Shown: one piece after another, positions 8,276-15,713 of the stretch
How positions within the stretch are numbered: the first letter of the stretch is position 1
Layout: every line of letters starts with the position of its first letter
NCBI RefSeq assembly: GCF_004917075.1
Contig: NZ_SSYB01000001.1
Coordinates: forward strand, 665,096 to 729,095
DNA: 64,000 nt
Source of the DNA: Geomonas edaphica
GTDB taxonomy: Bacteria; Desulfobacterota; Desulfuromonadia; Geobacterales; Geobacteraceae
Direction of reading: 5' to 3'
Position numbers and translations under genes: made by a program
The notes under the pieces: model-generated
What the model saw: the letters and a program-made list of their open reading frames with translations, nothing else
What the model was told of the DNA's origin: nothing
Database searches by the model: none

Positions 8276-8360
8276 CGTTACCTCACAGAGGGATTGGTTC
8301 ACTCCGTCAACCGTTATCGGCTTCCCACTGGAGGTGCTTGAGGTAAAAAATGCGGCGCTT

Positions 8361-9143
8361 TTACCGTGACTGCAGGAGGGTGCCCCTCAGAAGAGTCAAA
8401 GCGGCCTCCTCGCCGACCTCGGCCGTTATGGCCTCCTTCCCTTTTTGCAGCATTTCGGCGAGACCTTCGGGACGATGAGCGTCGCTGCCGATGCAGGAAT
8501 AGAGACCGTGACGCAGAAACAGCAGGGCACGCTCCCGGACCTCGTTCCCGTAACGTCCGGCGAAGCTGCCGAGGTTACCCTGAAACACGCAGCCCGCGCG
8601 CTTCATAGCCATGATCGTCGAGTCTTCCGACAGTTCGGAGGTCTTCTGCCATCCCATAACGGAGAAAAGCGCTCCATGCAGGCCATGCTCGCGTACCTGC
8701 GGTTCGAAGGCGCGGCACCGCTCCGGGTGCGCGATCAAGGGTTCAAGACCGAGCCGAAAGAATCTCTCCACCATGGAGGAGAGCAGTTCTGGGCCGTCCC
8801 GAAAGGGGACCTCCACTAGCATCCTCCTGTCCTCCGGCCTGGCATGGACCGATTCGAGCAGCAACTCGGGCAGAAACTCGTCGAGATAGTGCTCGCACCC
8901 CGGCACGAGTTGAAGAAGGATGCCAGCGTCGTTTAGATGCCCCTGCAGCACACTCACCGCGCTGGTAACACGGGCGGGATTATTCTCAAAGCAACCGCGG
9001 ATCATGTGCGGCGTGCAGACTACGGTACGGAAACCGAACTCACTGAGGATCCTCGCCATGGCAAAGGACTCTTCGAGATCGGTTGCGCCGTCGTCAACGG
9101 CAGGCACAATATGGCAGTGATAGTCGGTAAAATCTTTCTCCAT
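8361..9143 (-). CDS. PHP-domain phosphatase, CpsB/YwqE-like (putative tyrosine phosphatase)
   Basis: 260 residues from the ATG at 9143. The PHP metal-site motifs are complete: [14 protein letters not shown] (HxH) at the N-terminus, [15 protein letters not shown] and IGSDAHRPE. This set and the length match the CpsB/YwqE family of manganese-dependent protein-tyrosine phosphatases, which usually act on the bacterial tyrosine kinase of a polysaccharide export system. No capsule or kinase gene is in the window, so the substrate is unknown. Histidinol phosphatase is a less likely alternative. It diverges from the hydrogenase operon across 158 bases. Confidence 0.82.
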   Translation of the reverse strand: MEKDFTDYHCHIVPAVDDGATDLEESFAMARILSEFGFRTVVCTPHMIRGCFENNPARVTSAVSVLQGHLNDAGILLQLVPGCEHYLDEFLPELLLESVHARPEDRRMLVEVPFRDGPELLSSMVERFFRLGLEPLIAHPERCRAFEPQVREHGLHGALFSVMGWQKTSELSEDSTIMAMKRAGCVFQGNLGSFAGRYGNEVRERALLFLRHGLYSCIGSDAHRPEGLAEMLQKGKEAITAEVGEEAALTLLRGTLLQSR

Positions 9144-9301
9144 ATAGTTTCTGTAGCACCTATGCCGGTCGAAGTCAAAAATCACCGATGAAAATTGCCG
9201 TTTCTCCTCGCGATCAGAGCCTGTAACGCTTGCAGTCGCAGTATGGCACTTGCCTTTGCCTTCTCCGCCGATAAAATTGAGCCTTGTGCAAGGGGGTAAA
9301 A

Positions 9302-10276
9302 ATGGAGAAGTCCTTCCTCGAAGCGACACAGCTAAGCAGTTTCCTTGAGAAGCTACGGCTGTTCGGCGAACTGCACGGTCCGACCGTGACCGATGCCGGA
9401 GTCGCCACCTTCGCACCCATAGCGGCTCCCTCACAACTTCGCATCAATTACCGCAGAACCCAGATCCCCCCAAAGAAATACCTGCTCCCCTTCCGGGAGC
9501 AACTCCTGAGCTATCGGGACGGGCGCTACGCCGAACCCGCCGAAACCCAGCCCCCCATCGTCCTTTTCGCCCTTCATCCGTGCGACCTGGCCGGGATCGC
9601 CTACCTGGACCTCGTTTTCCTCGGCGACAACACCGATCCGGGGTATGCGGCGCGCAGGGCGCGGCTCACCCTGGTCGGCATCTCCTGCGAGCCTGACGAT
9701 TTCTGCTTCTGCTCTGCTCCGGACTCCGCTGCCAACTGCGACGCATTCCTCACGGCGGTTAAGAGCGGATACCTCTTCTCTGCGGTTACCGCGCGGGGAG
9801 AAGCAATTGCCGCGGCGGCAGCTGATCTCTTCAGCACAACCGAAGTCCCTCAGCCGGTGGCAGCGCAGCATCCGGGAACGGGCGTCGCCCCCCAGGGTCC
9901 CGAACTGCGCTTCTCGGACAACCCGCTCTGGCAGAAGTTCGCCGACACCTGCGTCTCATGCGGGGCCTGTTCCGTCTGCTGTCCCACCTGTTACTGCTTC
10001 GACGTGCGTGAATATCCCGCTCTCGACGGCGGGGGAGTACGCATCAGGGAGTGGGACAACTGCTTCTTCGCGACGCACGGAGAGGTGGCGGGCGCGAACT
10101 TCCGCCCCACACGTCTCGACCGCCTGCGCTACCGTTTCCTGCACAAATACTGCGGCTTCACGCCGCTGCAGGGCATCACCTCGTGCGTCGGCTGCGGACG
10201 CTGCAAGGCCGTTTGCCCCGTCGGCATCGACCTGCGCGAGCTCTTCAGTGCGGCACGTGGGGAGATGTCGCCATGA
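9302..10276 (+). CDS. hydB: NiFe hydrogenase (sulfhydrogenase-type) beta subunit, iron-sulfur protein
   Basis: 324 residues; the ATG at 9302 follows AAGGGGGT. The N-terminal part resembles the HydB/AsrA fold. Near the C-terminus two 4Fe-4S motifs are clear: CVSCGACSVCCPTC (about 219-232) and CVGCGRCKAVCPVG (about 299-312). In group 3b hydrogenases this subunit passes electrons between the hydrogenase dimer and the flavin subunit. It is the first gene of a four-gene coupled operon, with its stop overlapping the next start (ATGA). AsrA of sulfite reductase is homologous, but the hydD-hydA neighbours assign it to the hydrogenase. Confidence 0.88.
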   Translation: MEKSFLEATQLSSFLEKLRLFGELHGPTVTDAGVATFAPIAAPSQLRINYRRTQIPPKKYLLPFREQLLSYRDGRYAEPAETQPPIVLFALHPCDLAGIAYLDLVFLGDNTDPGYAARRARLTLVGISCEPDDFCFCSAPDSAANCDAFLTAVKSGYLFSAVTARGEAIAAAAADLFSTTEVPQPVAAQHPGTGVAPQGPELRFSDNPLWQKFADTCVSCGACSVCCPTCYCFDVREYPALDGGGVRIREWDNCFFATHGEVAGANFRPTRLDRLRYRFLHKYCGFTPLQGITSCVGCGRCKAVCPVGIDLRELFSAARGEMSP

Positions 10277-11121
10277 ACGAGAGGGTAAAAGACATGCACC
10301 TGCCGTTCACCGCGCGGCTTATCGAGCGGCATGAGCTCACCGAGGATACGTCCCTCTTCCGTATCGCCCCCGAGGGGGCAGCCCTTTCTCAGCTGTCCCG
10401 TTTCGTCCCGGGTCAGTTCGTTCAGATCTCCGTTCCCGGCGCGGGAGAAGTCCCGATTTCGCCGGCCGACCTCCCGGGAGAAGACGGGACGCTTGAACTG
10501 TGCGTGCGCCGCGTGGGACACGTGACCGAGCTGTTGCACCAACAGCTCCCGGCTGCACCGCTCGGCATCCGCGGTCCTTTCGGCAACGGATTTCCTCTGG
10601 AGGAAATGACCGGCCATCCCGTTCTGTTACTCGCCGGTGGCCTCGGCATTGCTCCGCTACGCTCCCTCCTCATGCACCTTCTCAGGCACCGCGAACGTTT
10701 CGGCGAGATCACCCTGATGTACGGGGCGCGCCAGCCAAAGCTCATGCTGTTTCGCGAGGAGATGGCGGCGCTCGCCGCACGCGGGGAGATGCGACTGTAC
10801 CTCACCGTCGATTTCGCGCCGGAAACGAACGGCATCCAGTCCTGCGCGGTGGGGCTGCTGCCGGATCTCCTGAAAGGGTTTCGTTTCGACGCACCGGCGA
10901 CCTACGCTGCGGTGTGCGGCCCCCCTCCCCTGTACCGCTGCCTCATCGCCGACCTCGAGCAGGCTGGGGTGGCGCCGGGACGTATCATGCTGAGCCTCGA
11001 ACGCAGGATGCGCTGCGGCGTGGGGCGCTGTTGCCACTGCGCCATCGGCCAGAAACTCTGCTGCGTGGACGGGCCGGTCTTTCGGGCCGGCGAATTAAAA
11101 GACATACCGGAGGCGCTGTGA
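10273..11121 (+). CDS. hydG: NiFe hydrogenase (sulfhydrogenase-type) gamma subunit, FAD/NAD(P)-binding
   Basis: 282 residues from the ATG at 10273, overlapping hydB. A ferredoxin-reductase-like FAD domain is followed by an NAD(P) domain with LLAGGLGIAPLRSLL (about 118-132) and VCGPPPLYR. The C-terminus carries a 2Fe-2S binding set, CGVGRCCHCAIGQKLCC (about 252-268), as in dihydroorotate dehydrogenase PyrK-like and HydG/AsrB proteins. It should exchange hydride with NAD(P)H, so the complex either oxidises H2 to make NAD(P)H or runs in reverse. Its stop overlaps the hydD start (GTGA). Confidence 0.88.
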   Translation: MNERVKDMHLPFTARLIERHELTEDTSLFRIAPEGAALSQLSRFVPGQFVQISVPGAGEVPISPADLPGEDGTLELCVRRVGHVTELLHQQLPAAPLGIRGPFGNGFPLEEMTGHPVLLLAGGLGIAPLRSLLMHLLRHRERFGEITLMYGARQPKLMLFREEMAALAARGEMRLYLTVDFAPETNGIQSCAVGLLPDLLKGFRFDAPATYAAVCGPPPLYRCLIADLEQAGVAPGRIMLSLERRMRCGVGRCCHCAIGQKLCCVDGPVFRAGELKDIPEAL

Positions 11122-11876
11122 AACTTGTAAGGCTTGCCATAGCGGGGCTTACCGCCTGTTCCGGTTGTCAGCTCACCCTACTTAACTGCGAGGCCGAACT
11201 CCCGGATGTGCTGCAGCGTTTCGAGCTCGTATATTTCCCAATGGCACAAAGCGGCGGCCGCCGCGAAGGACCGTTCGACGCCGCCCTCGTCGAGGGTGCC
11301 GTTTCCACACCGGCAGATCTCGATATGCTCTTCAGCCTGAGAAACGCGAGCCGCCTGCTCGTGGCGTACGGAACCTGCGCCGCTTTCGGCGGCGTCGCCG
11401 CCATGAACAACGGCCAGTCACAGAGACAGGAACTGCTCCAGACCGTGTACGGGAGCCAGCCGAGCCTGCCTGAGAGCTTCGCACCGGCCCCCTTCGGCAA
11501 CTTCGTGAGTGTGGACTGGACCATACGCGGCTGTCCTCCCGAGAAGGAGGAGGTCGTAGAACTGCTCGCGGCACTCCTTGCGGGGACCCTCCCGCCGGTC
11601 CGGTCCTACCCGGTCTGCACCGAGTGCCGCAGCAGGGAGAACCTCTGCCTCCTTATGGAAAAAGGGGAGCTGTGCCTTGGGCCGGTCATACAGGGTGGAT
11701 GCAACGCGCGCTGCCCTGCTACGGGCATCGTCTGCGAGGGTTGCCGCGGCCCGGTGCGGGAGGCGAACGTGGCACAGGAACTGGAGCTTCTGCTCGAGCG
11801 GGGCTTTGGCCGCGAGGAGATCGAGCGCAGGATGAACAGGTTCAAGCCGGGGTGGGACTATGGGCAGCGTCGTTGA
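11118..11876 (+). CDS. hydD: NiFe hydrogenase small (delta) subunit
   Basis: 252 residues from GTG at 11118 with GGAGG upstream. The N-terminal TACSGCQLTLLN motif supplies the proximal-cluster cysteines of NiFe hydrogenase small subunits. Further cysteines occur in AYGTCAAFGG, RGCPPEKEE and CTECRSRENLCLL, followed by CNARCPATGIVCEGCRG, so proximal, medial and distal clusters are likely. It has no Tat signal or membrane anchor, so the enzyme is cytoplasmic. It overlaps the large-subunit gene by 17 bases. Confidence 0.9.
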   Translation: MKLVRLAIAGLTACSGCQLTLLNCEAELPDVLQRFELVYFPMAQSGGRREGPFDAALVEGAVSTPADLDMLFSLRNASRLLVAYGTCAAFGGVAAMNNGQSQRQELLQTVYGSQPSLPESFAPAPFGNFVSVDWTIRGCPPEKEEVVELLAALLAGTLPPVRSYPVCTECRSRENLCLLMEKGELCLGPVIQGGCNARCPATGIVCEGCRGPVREANVAQELELLLERGFGREEIERRMNRFKPGWDYGQRR

Positions 11877-13131
11877 AATAAACCCGTTGACGAGACTCGA
11901 AGGGCACGGCAGCGTGAAGGTCTTCCTTGACGGTGCCCGCGTCGAGCGGGTGGAGCTGCACCTGAGCGAGTCCCCTCGCCTTTTCGAGGCCCTCCTGGTC
12001 GGGAAGAGCTACGCCGAGGTCCCCGACATCGTATGCCGCATCTGCTCGCTCTGCTCGACGGTACACAAGGTCACGGCGCTACTCGCCGTCGAAGACGCCC
12101 TCGGTATCGAGGTCTCCGAGCGGACCTCGCTCACCAGGGAGCTCATGCTGAACGGGGCTACCGTCCAGGACCACGCGCTGCACCTTTATTTCCTGGTGCT
12201 CCCCGACCTCCTCGGCGTGCAGGGTGTCGCAGAGCTTGCCGGCACGGCGCCGGAACTCGTCAAGCAGGGACTCGCCATCAAAAAGGTCGGAAGCCTCATC
12301 CAGGAGACGGTCGGGGGGCGCCTGATCCATCCGGTGAACATCCGCCTTGGCGGGCTTGGACGCGTGATTTCGAAGCATGAACTTACCCAACTAAGAGACG
12401 AGTTGCGCCGGGCGCTTCCCGCCTGCAGTGACGTCTGCCGGCTCTTCAGTACCCCATTTCCCTTCCCAAAACTCCCGGAACCCGCCTTTCTCGCCCTCGA
12501 GCCGTTATCGGCCCCACTTGCCTCGCGGCGCTTGCGCCTCAGTCGTGACCGCTCTTTTGCCGTAGGGGAATACCGGGAGCATGTCGCGGAAACGCTTCTT
12601 CCGCACTCAAACGCAAAGCTTTCCAAGGTGATGGGTGTGGAGGCGACCGTAGGGGCCCTGGCCCGCTTGCATCATGGCCCCACCTTGAGCGAAGGCGCAG
12701 ATGAGATTTTCAAGGCACATAGGCATGAACTGATCGGGAAGGACATACGGGGCAACAACCTCGCCCAGGCCATCGAACTATACGACGCCGCCGAGCGCGC
12801 CCTTCAACTCGTCGAGCGTCTTTTGGAACTGGGACCCGGCCCCGAAGCCGGCGTCGCAGTGGCGTCGCGCGGCGGTACAGGAACCGCGGCCTGCGAAGCA
12901 CCGCGCGGGGTACTGATTCACAGCTATACCATCGACGACGCCGGCATTTGCACACAAGCCGATGTGATCACCCCAACCGCCCTGAACCAGGGTGCGATGG
13001 CTCGGGACCTGCTGGCGCTCGCGCGCGGCATGGAGGGAGAAGAAACGGCTCGGATGACCGCCGCGCTCGAACGGCTGATCCGCTGTTACGATCCGTGTAT
13101 CTCATGTTCGGTCCACACCTTCCCACTGTAG
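11860..13131 (+). CDS. hydA: NiFe hydrogenase large (alpha) subunit, group 3b type
   Basis: 423 residues; the ATG at 11860 follows GGGGTGG inside the end of hydD. The N-terminal RLEGHGSV and CRICSLC (about 57-63) and the C-terminal DPCISCSVH provide the four cysteines that hold the Ni-Fe site. Only four residues (TFPL) follow the histidine where the maturation protease cuts, so the pre-sequence is very short; I recall a similar four-residue tail in the Pyrococcus enzyme. With hydB, hydG and hydD it forms a soluble bifunctional hydrogenase that couples H2 and NAD(P)H. No maturation protease or hyp gene is adjacent. Confidence 0.92.
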   Translation: MGSVVEINPLTRLEGHGSVKVFLDGARVERVELHLSESPRLFEALLVGKSYAEVPDIVCRICSLCSTVHKVTALLAVEDALGIEVSERTSLTRELMLNGATVQDHALHLYFLVLPDLLGVQGVAELAGTAPELVKQGLAIKKVGSLIQETVGGRLIHPVNIRLGGLGRVISKHELTQLRDELRRALPACSDVCRLFSTPFPFPKLPEPAFLALEPLSAPLASRRLRLSRDRSFAVGEYREHVAETLLPHSNAKLSKVMGVEATVGALARLHHGPTLSEGADEIFKAHRHELIGKDIRGNNLAQAIELYDAAERALQLVERLLELGPGPEAGVAVASRGGTGTAACEAPRGVLIHSYTIDDAGICTQADVITPTALNQGAMARDLLALARGMEGEETARMTAALERLIRCYDPCISCSVHTFPL

Positions 13132-13359
13132 CTGCGGTAACCGGTGCTGACTCGGGGCGCTGCAAGGAAGCAACTTTTGTTGCACCCTGACACGGAACAG
13201 GACATCCCGGCAAAGGGCAACTGTCATACCAACAAGCAATAAAACTGGTCAGACAGGTCCTTCTAGCCGCTATGACGAAAGGGAAAAGACGGCGAAATAA
13301 CTGCCGCTTTACGGAACAGGCATAATTGAAAAAAATGCAGTTTTTCAGCCATTTGCATC

Positions 13360-13379
13360 AGATGAAATTAATTTCATCT
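13360..13379. promoter_or_regulatory. Perfect 20-bp palindrome next to the ncRNA promoter (candidate operator)
   Basis: AGATGAAATTAATTTCATCT is a perfect 20-base palindrome ending five bases before the -35 box of the promoter at 13385. The position and AT-rich symmetry suit a dimeric regulator acting on that promoter; no regulator family is recognised. Confidence 0.5.
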
Positions 13380-13384
13380 CCGTG

Positions 13385-13412
13385 TTGACACTCTCTGGAG
13401 CGTTGCTACAAT
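13385..13412 (+). promoter_or_regulatory. Strong sigma-70 promoter of the 6S-like RNA
   Basis: A consensus TTGACA (13385-13390) is followed after 16 bases by TACAAT (13407-13412). This predicts a start near 13419. No coding frame with a ribosome site follows, so it drives a non-coding RNA. Confidence 0.8.
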
Positions 13413-13418
13413 ACCATC

Positions 13419-13621
13419 AAGCTTTAGCATGAGAGTGCGAGCCGCTCTGGAATACTCGTAGCGCATCCATTTGGGTCCCTGACTACCTTTTCATCACACT
13501 GTCTCTGGTTTCAGACGTGGTGAGCAAGCCCTCACAAGCAGAGGGAAGCCTGAAGCGTCTCACCGGGGAATGTTGCGACAGAGGTCAGTAATCCAAGTCT
13601 TCCCGCACGGTGTTCCGGAGC
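13419..13621 (+). ncRNA. ssrS: Probable 6S RNA
   Basis: The segment behind the strong promoter matches the conserved half of 6S RNA. GGTGAGCAAGC (13519-13529) is followed by a small hairpin, CCCTC/GAGGG (13529-13545), and then GAAGCCTGAAG. GGGTCCCTGACTACC on the 5' side resembles the other side of the central bubble. Bases 13444-13456 (GCTCTGGAATACT) pair fully, with GU wobbles, to 13609-13621 (GGTGTTCCGGAGC), closing a long rod of about 178 bases. 6S RNA mimics an open promoter and binds sigma-70 RNA polymerase. The exact ends are uncertain and the transcript may run on to the terminator at 13807. The identification is from remembered consensus, not a covariance search. Confidence 0.72.
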
Positions 13622-13806
13622 AACCAAATTGGCGTTACTGGGAACAACGCTGAAAGCGACTTATCTCATCCGCCAGGCGGTTCGCCGCTTGAAAAAGGGT
13701 TGCCAAACGGAAACCTGCTGCGCGGCGGCACCGACCACGCAGCAACAACCGCGACGCTTCACCGACGGATCGGAAGAAAGTGTTCCGCTTTAACGCCAAT
13801 GTACGA

Positions 13807-13838
13807 AAAGGCCCATGGAGATCCCATGGGCCTTCTTT
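13807..13838 (+). terminator. Rho-independent terminator downstream of the 6S-like RNA
   Basis: AAGGCCCATGG and CCCATGGGCCTT form an 11-12 bp stem with a short loop, followed by CTTTATT. It ends the transcription unit that starts near 13419. The 185 bases between the 6S body and this hairpin contain further small stems (TGCTGCG/CGCAGCA and CGGAA/TTCCG) but no supported gene. Confidence 0.7.
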
Positions 13839-13893
13839 ATTAAGTCCTTGTAAAACAAAGAAATGCGTCACAGACCGCGACAACGCCTCATAA

Positions 13894-13971
13894 ATATAAG
13901 TAGTTATATTATCAAGGCAAATGTCGTTACCGATATTCCACAAAACCTGTGGAAAACTCTGTGGGAAAACC
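13894..13971. repeat. Cluster of short inverted and direct repeats
   Basis: ATATAA-GTAG-TTATAT (13894-13909) is followed by TTCCACA-AAACC-TGTGGAA (13936-13954), which runs into a direct repeat of TGTGGAAAAC / TGTGGGAAAAC. The latter resemble weak DnaA boxes. The rest of 13132-14116 outside the RNA gene shows no protein-coding frame that I can support. Confidence 0.45.
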
Positions 13972-14116
13972 TGACCGCGTGGTTAGAAAGTGGCGTTTTC
14001 GTCGCTAATGATAGCGTTTTGCCTGTTTTTTAGGCAGCGGCTTCTCCCGCTCCCACGGCAGCAAAAGGGTCACGACTGGCAGGCAGCGGCCGCGCCTGTT
14101 ATCCCCATACCTTAAC

Positions 14117-14965
14117 TCAATCCTTCAATCCCGCCTCCAAATTCGGGTAGAGCAGGGTAATGCCCAGCTCTCTCAACATCTTTCCGTTATCGACGATGCG
14201 CCCTTCTGAGAAATAGGAGATCATGAGCGGCGTCATCACCTTGCGTGCCTCTTCCATGGTTACCTGCCTAGGCCTCGGCAGTCCCAGCTTGTCGGCAGCG
14301 GCGTTGAAATAGGTGGTCATCGAGCTGGGGGCCCCGTCGCTTACGTTGTAGATCGCGCCATCCGGCCCCCTGTCGAGGGCGGCAAGGCAGATGCGGGAGA
14401 GATCATCGGCGTGGATCCTGTTGCTGGGAAGCGACTCCTCTTCGCGCAAGACCGGCTGGCCCGTGGTAAGCTGCGACACCGGCAGGCGGTCCGGCGCGTA
14501 GATCCCCGTGACCCGTAGTACGACCACCGGAACGCCGTGCACCAAGCCCCACTGTTGAACTATGCGCTCCGCGTGCAGCCGCCTCTTGCCGCGCGCGGTC
14601 TGCGGCACCGCCTCGGTTTCCTCGGTGACCACGTCGCTGCCGTGATCCCCGTAGACGCCGCTCGTACTTATATAGACGATCTTCGTCGGTTCGCTGCCGT
14701 CGCCGATACCGGCAAGGAAGTTACGCATCCTGGTGTCCTCGATCCCTCCCCCCGGCGGAGGAGCCAGGTAGATGACGCCGACACCGCGGGTTGGCAGTCC
14801 CGCCAGCGTTTGCGGCTCATCGAGGTTCCCGGCGCAGTGCGTTACCCCCTCCAGCGGCGCTACTTCGTTCCTGTTGAAAGTACTGACCTTAAGCCCCCGC
14901 TTAAGTGCGAGAGAAGCGACCCTGCGTCCTATGGCGCCGCAGCCGATGACAAGCAGATGTTCCAT
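14117..14965 (-). CDS. NAD(P)-dependent SDR/epimerase-like protein (YeeZ-like)
   Basis: 282 residues; the ATG at 14965 has AAAGGGG upstream. A Rossmann dinucleotide motif, VIGCGAIGRRVA, lies at about residues 5-16, followed by IYLAPPPGG and VYISTSGVYGDHG, as in extended SDR proteins. The usual YxxxK active pair is not obvious: the Tyr of SGVYG is followed by a region with RGKRRLHAER instead. It may therefore be a non-canonical reductase or a binding protein. Members called YeeZ or SDR a-type have no firm function. It stands alone on the minus strand, divergent from the TPR gene. Confidence 0.7.
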   Translation of the reverse strand: MEHLLVIGCGAIGRRVASLALKRGLKVSTFNRNEVAPLEGVTHCAGNLDEPQTLAGLPTRGVGVIYLAPPPGGGIEDTRMRNFLAGIGDGSEPTKIVYISTSGVYGDHGSDVVTEETEAVPQTARGKRRLHAERIVQQWGLVHGVPVVVLRVTGIYAPDRLPVSQLTTGQPVLREEESLPSNRIHADDLSRICLAALDRGPDGAIYNVSDGAPSSMTTYFNAAADKLGLPRPRQVTMEEARKVMTPLMISYFSEGRIVDNGKMLRELGITLLYPNLEAGLKD

Positions 14966-15134
14966 ACGATCCCCTTTCAGATGAATTCCCCGCCACGACA
15001 AGTCCCGCGGCGCCTACTTTATCTACCAAATGGCGCCGGCGATGTCAGCAAAAACCTAGGGAGGCGTCAGGGTCACCCTGTTTTTGTAAATATCCTCTAA
15101 CATGCTATCTTTGTGCTTTCCGCGGAGGTCCGCT

Positions 15135-15698
15135 ATGAAGCACCGCAAGGGAACATACCTCGCACTGCTCATCGTCACCGGCTTTGCCACCGGCGCCCTT
15201 GCCCCAACGGGTGAACCGCTCAGGATAGGTAGCGAGGAGTACTTTGAGGCGGACGACTGGTTCGAGGCAGGCGTGGAGCTAAACGGCGACGGGAATTACC
15301 CGGAGGCGGCCGAGGCTTTCGGCAAGAGTATCGCTCTTGAGCCGCACAACGCGCTGTCCTGGTTGAACCTTGGCACCGCCCAAGCGCTCGCCGGTGACTA
15401 CCCGCATGCCATAGACTCGCTCAAGAAATCGGTAGAGCTGGACCCTTCTCTTGCCCTTGCCGTTTCGAACCTCGGGGAAGTCTATTTCAGGGTAGACCGC
15501 TACGAGGAAGCGGCGACCGCTTACAAGGACCTCCTCTCTCTCTGGCCCGGAAATGCAAACGCACTGTACAAGCTTGGACTGTCACATCTTATGCTGAACG
15601 ATGCTGGCAAGGCACAGGCGGAGTACCTGTTACTGAAAATCATCGACCCGGAACTGGCAGAAAAGCTGCATCGTGCGATAATTCAGGGTGCCAAATGA
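15135..15698 (+). CDS. Exported TPR-repeat protein
   Basis: 187 residues; the ATG at 15135 has GGAGGT five bases upstream. The first 23 residues look like a signal peptide (KHRKG, then a hydrophobic stretch ending ATGALA). Three to four TPR repeats follow: DGNYPEAAEAFGKSIALEPH, then GDYPHAIDSLKKSVELDPS, then YEEAATAYKDLLSLWPGN. Such proteins scaffold protein interactions in the periplasm. It sits 15 bases before pncB and may be cotranscribed with the NAD-salvage genes, but a functional link is not evident. Confidence 0.82.
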   Translation: MKHRKGTYLALLIVTGFATGALAPTGEPLRIGSEEYFEADDWFEAGVELNGDGNYPEAAEAFGKSIALEPHNALSWLNLGTAQALAGDYPHAIDSLKKSVELDPSLALAVSNLGEVYFRVDRYEEAATAYKDLLSLWPGNANALYKLGLSHLMLNDAGKAQAEYLLLKIIDPELAEKLHRAIIQGAK

Positions 15699-15713
15699 CT
15701 AAAAGGGGGCGCC

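Noticed and set aside
9244..9260. Sigma-54 promoter for hydBGDA (TGGCACTTGCCTTTGCC)
   Set aside because: GG and GC are 11 bases apart rather than 10, which normally abolishes recognition.
13635..13943. 102-codon minus-strand ORF
   Set aside because: It runs antisense across the 6S transcription unit and its terminator, with no domain or ribosome site.
13931..13971. Replication origin from the TGTGGAAAAC repeats
   Set aside because: The boxes deviate from the DnaA consensus and no dnaA, dnaN, gidA or parAB gene is near.
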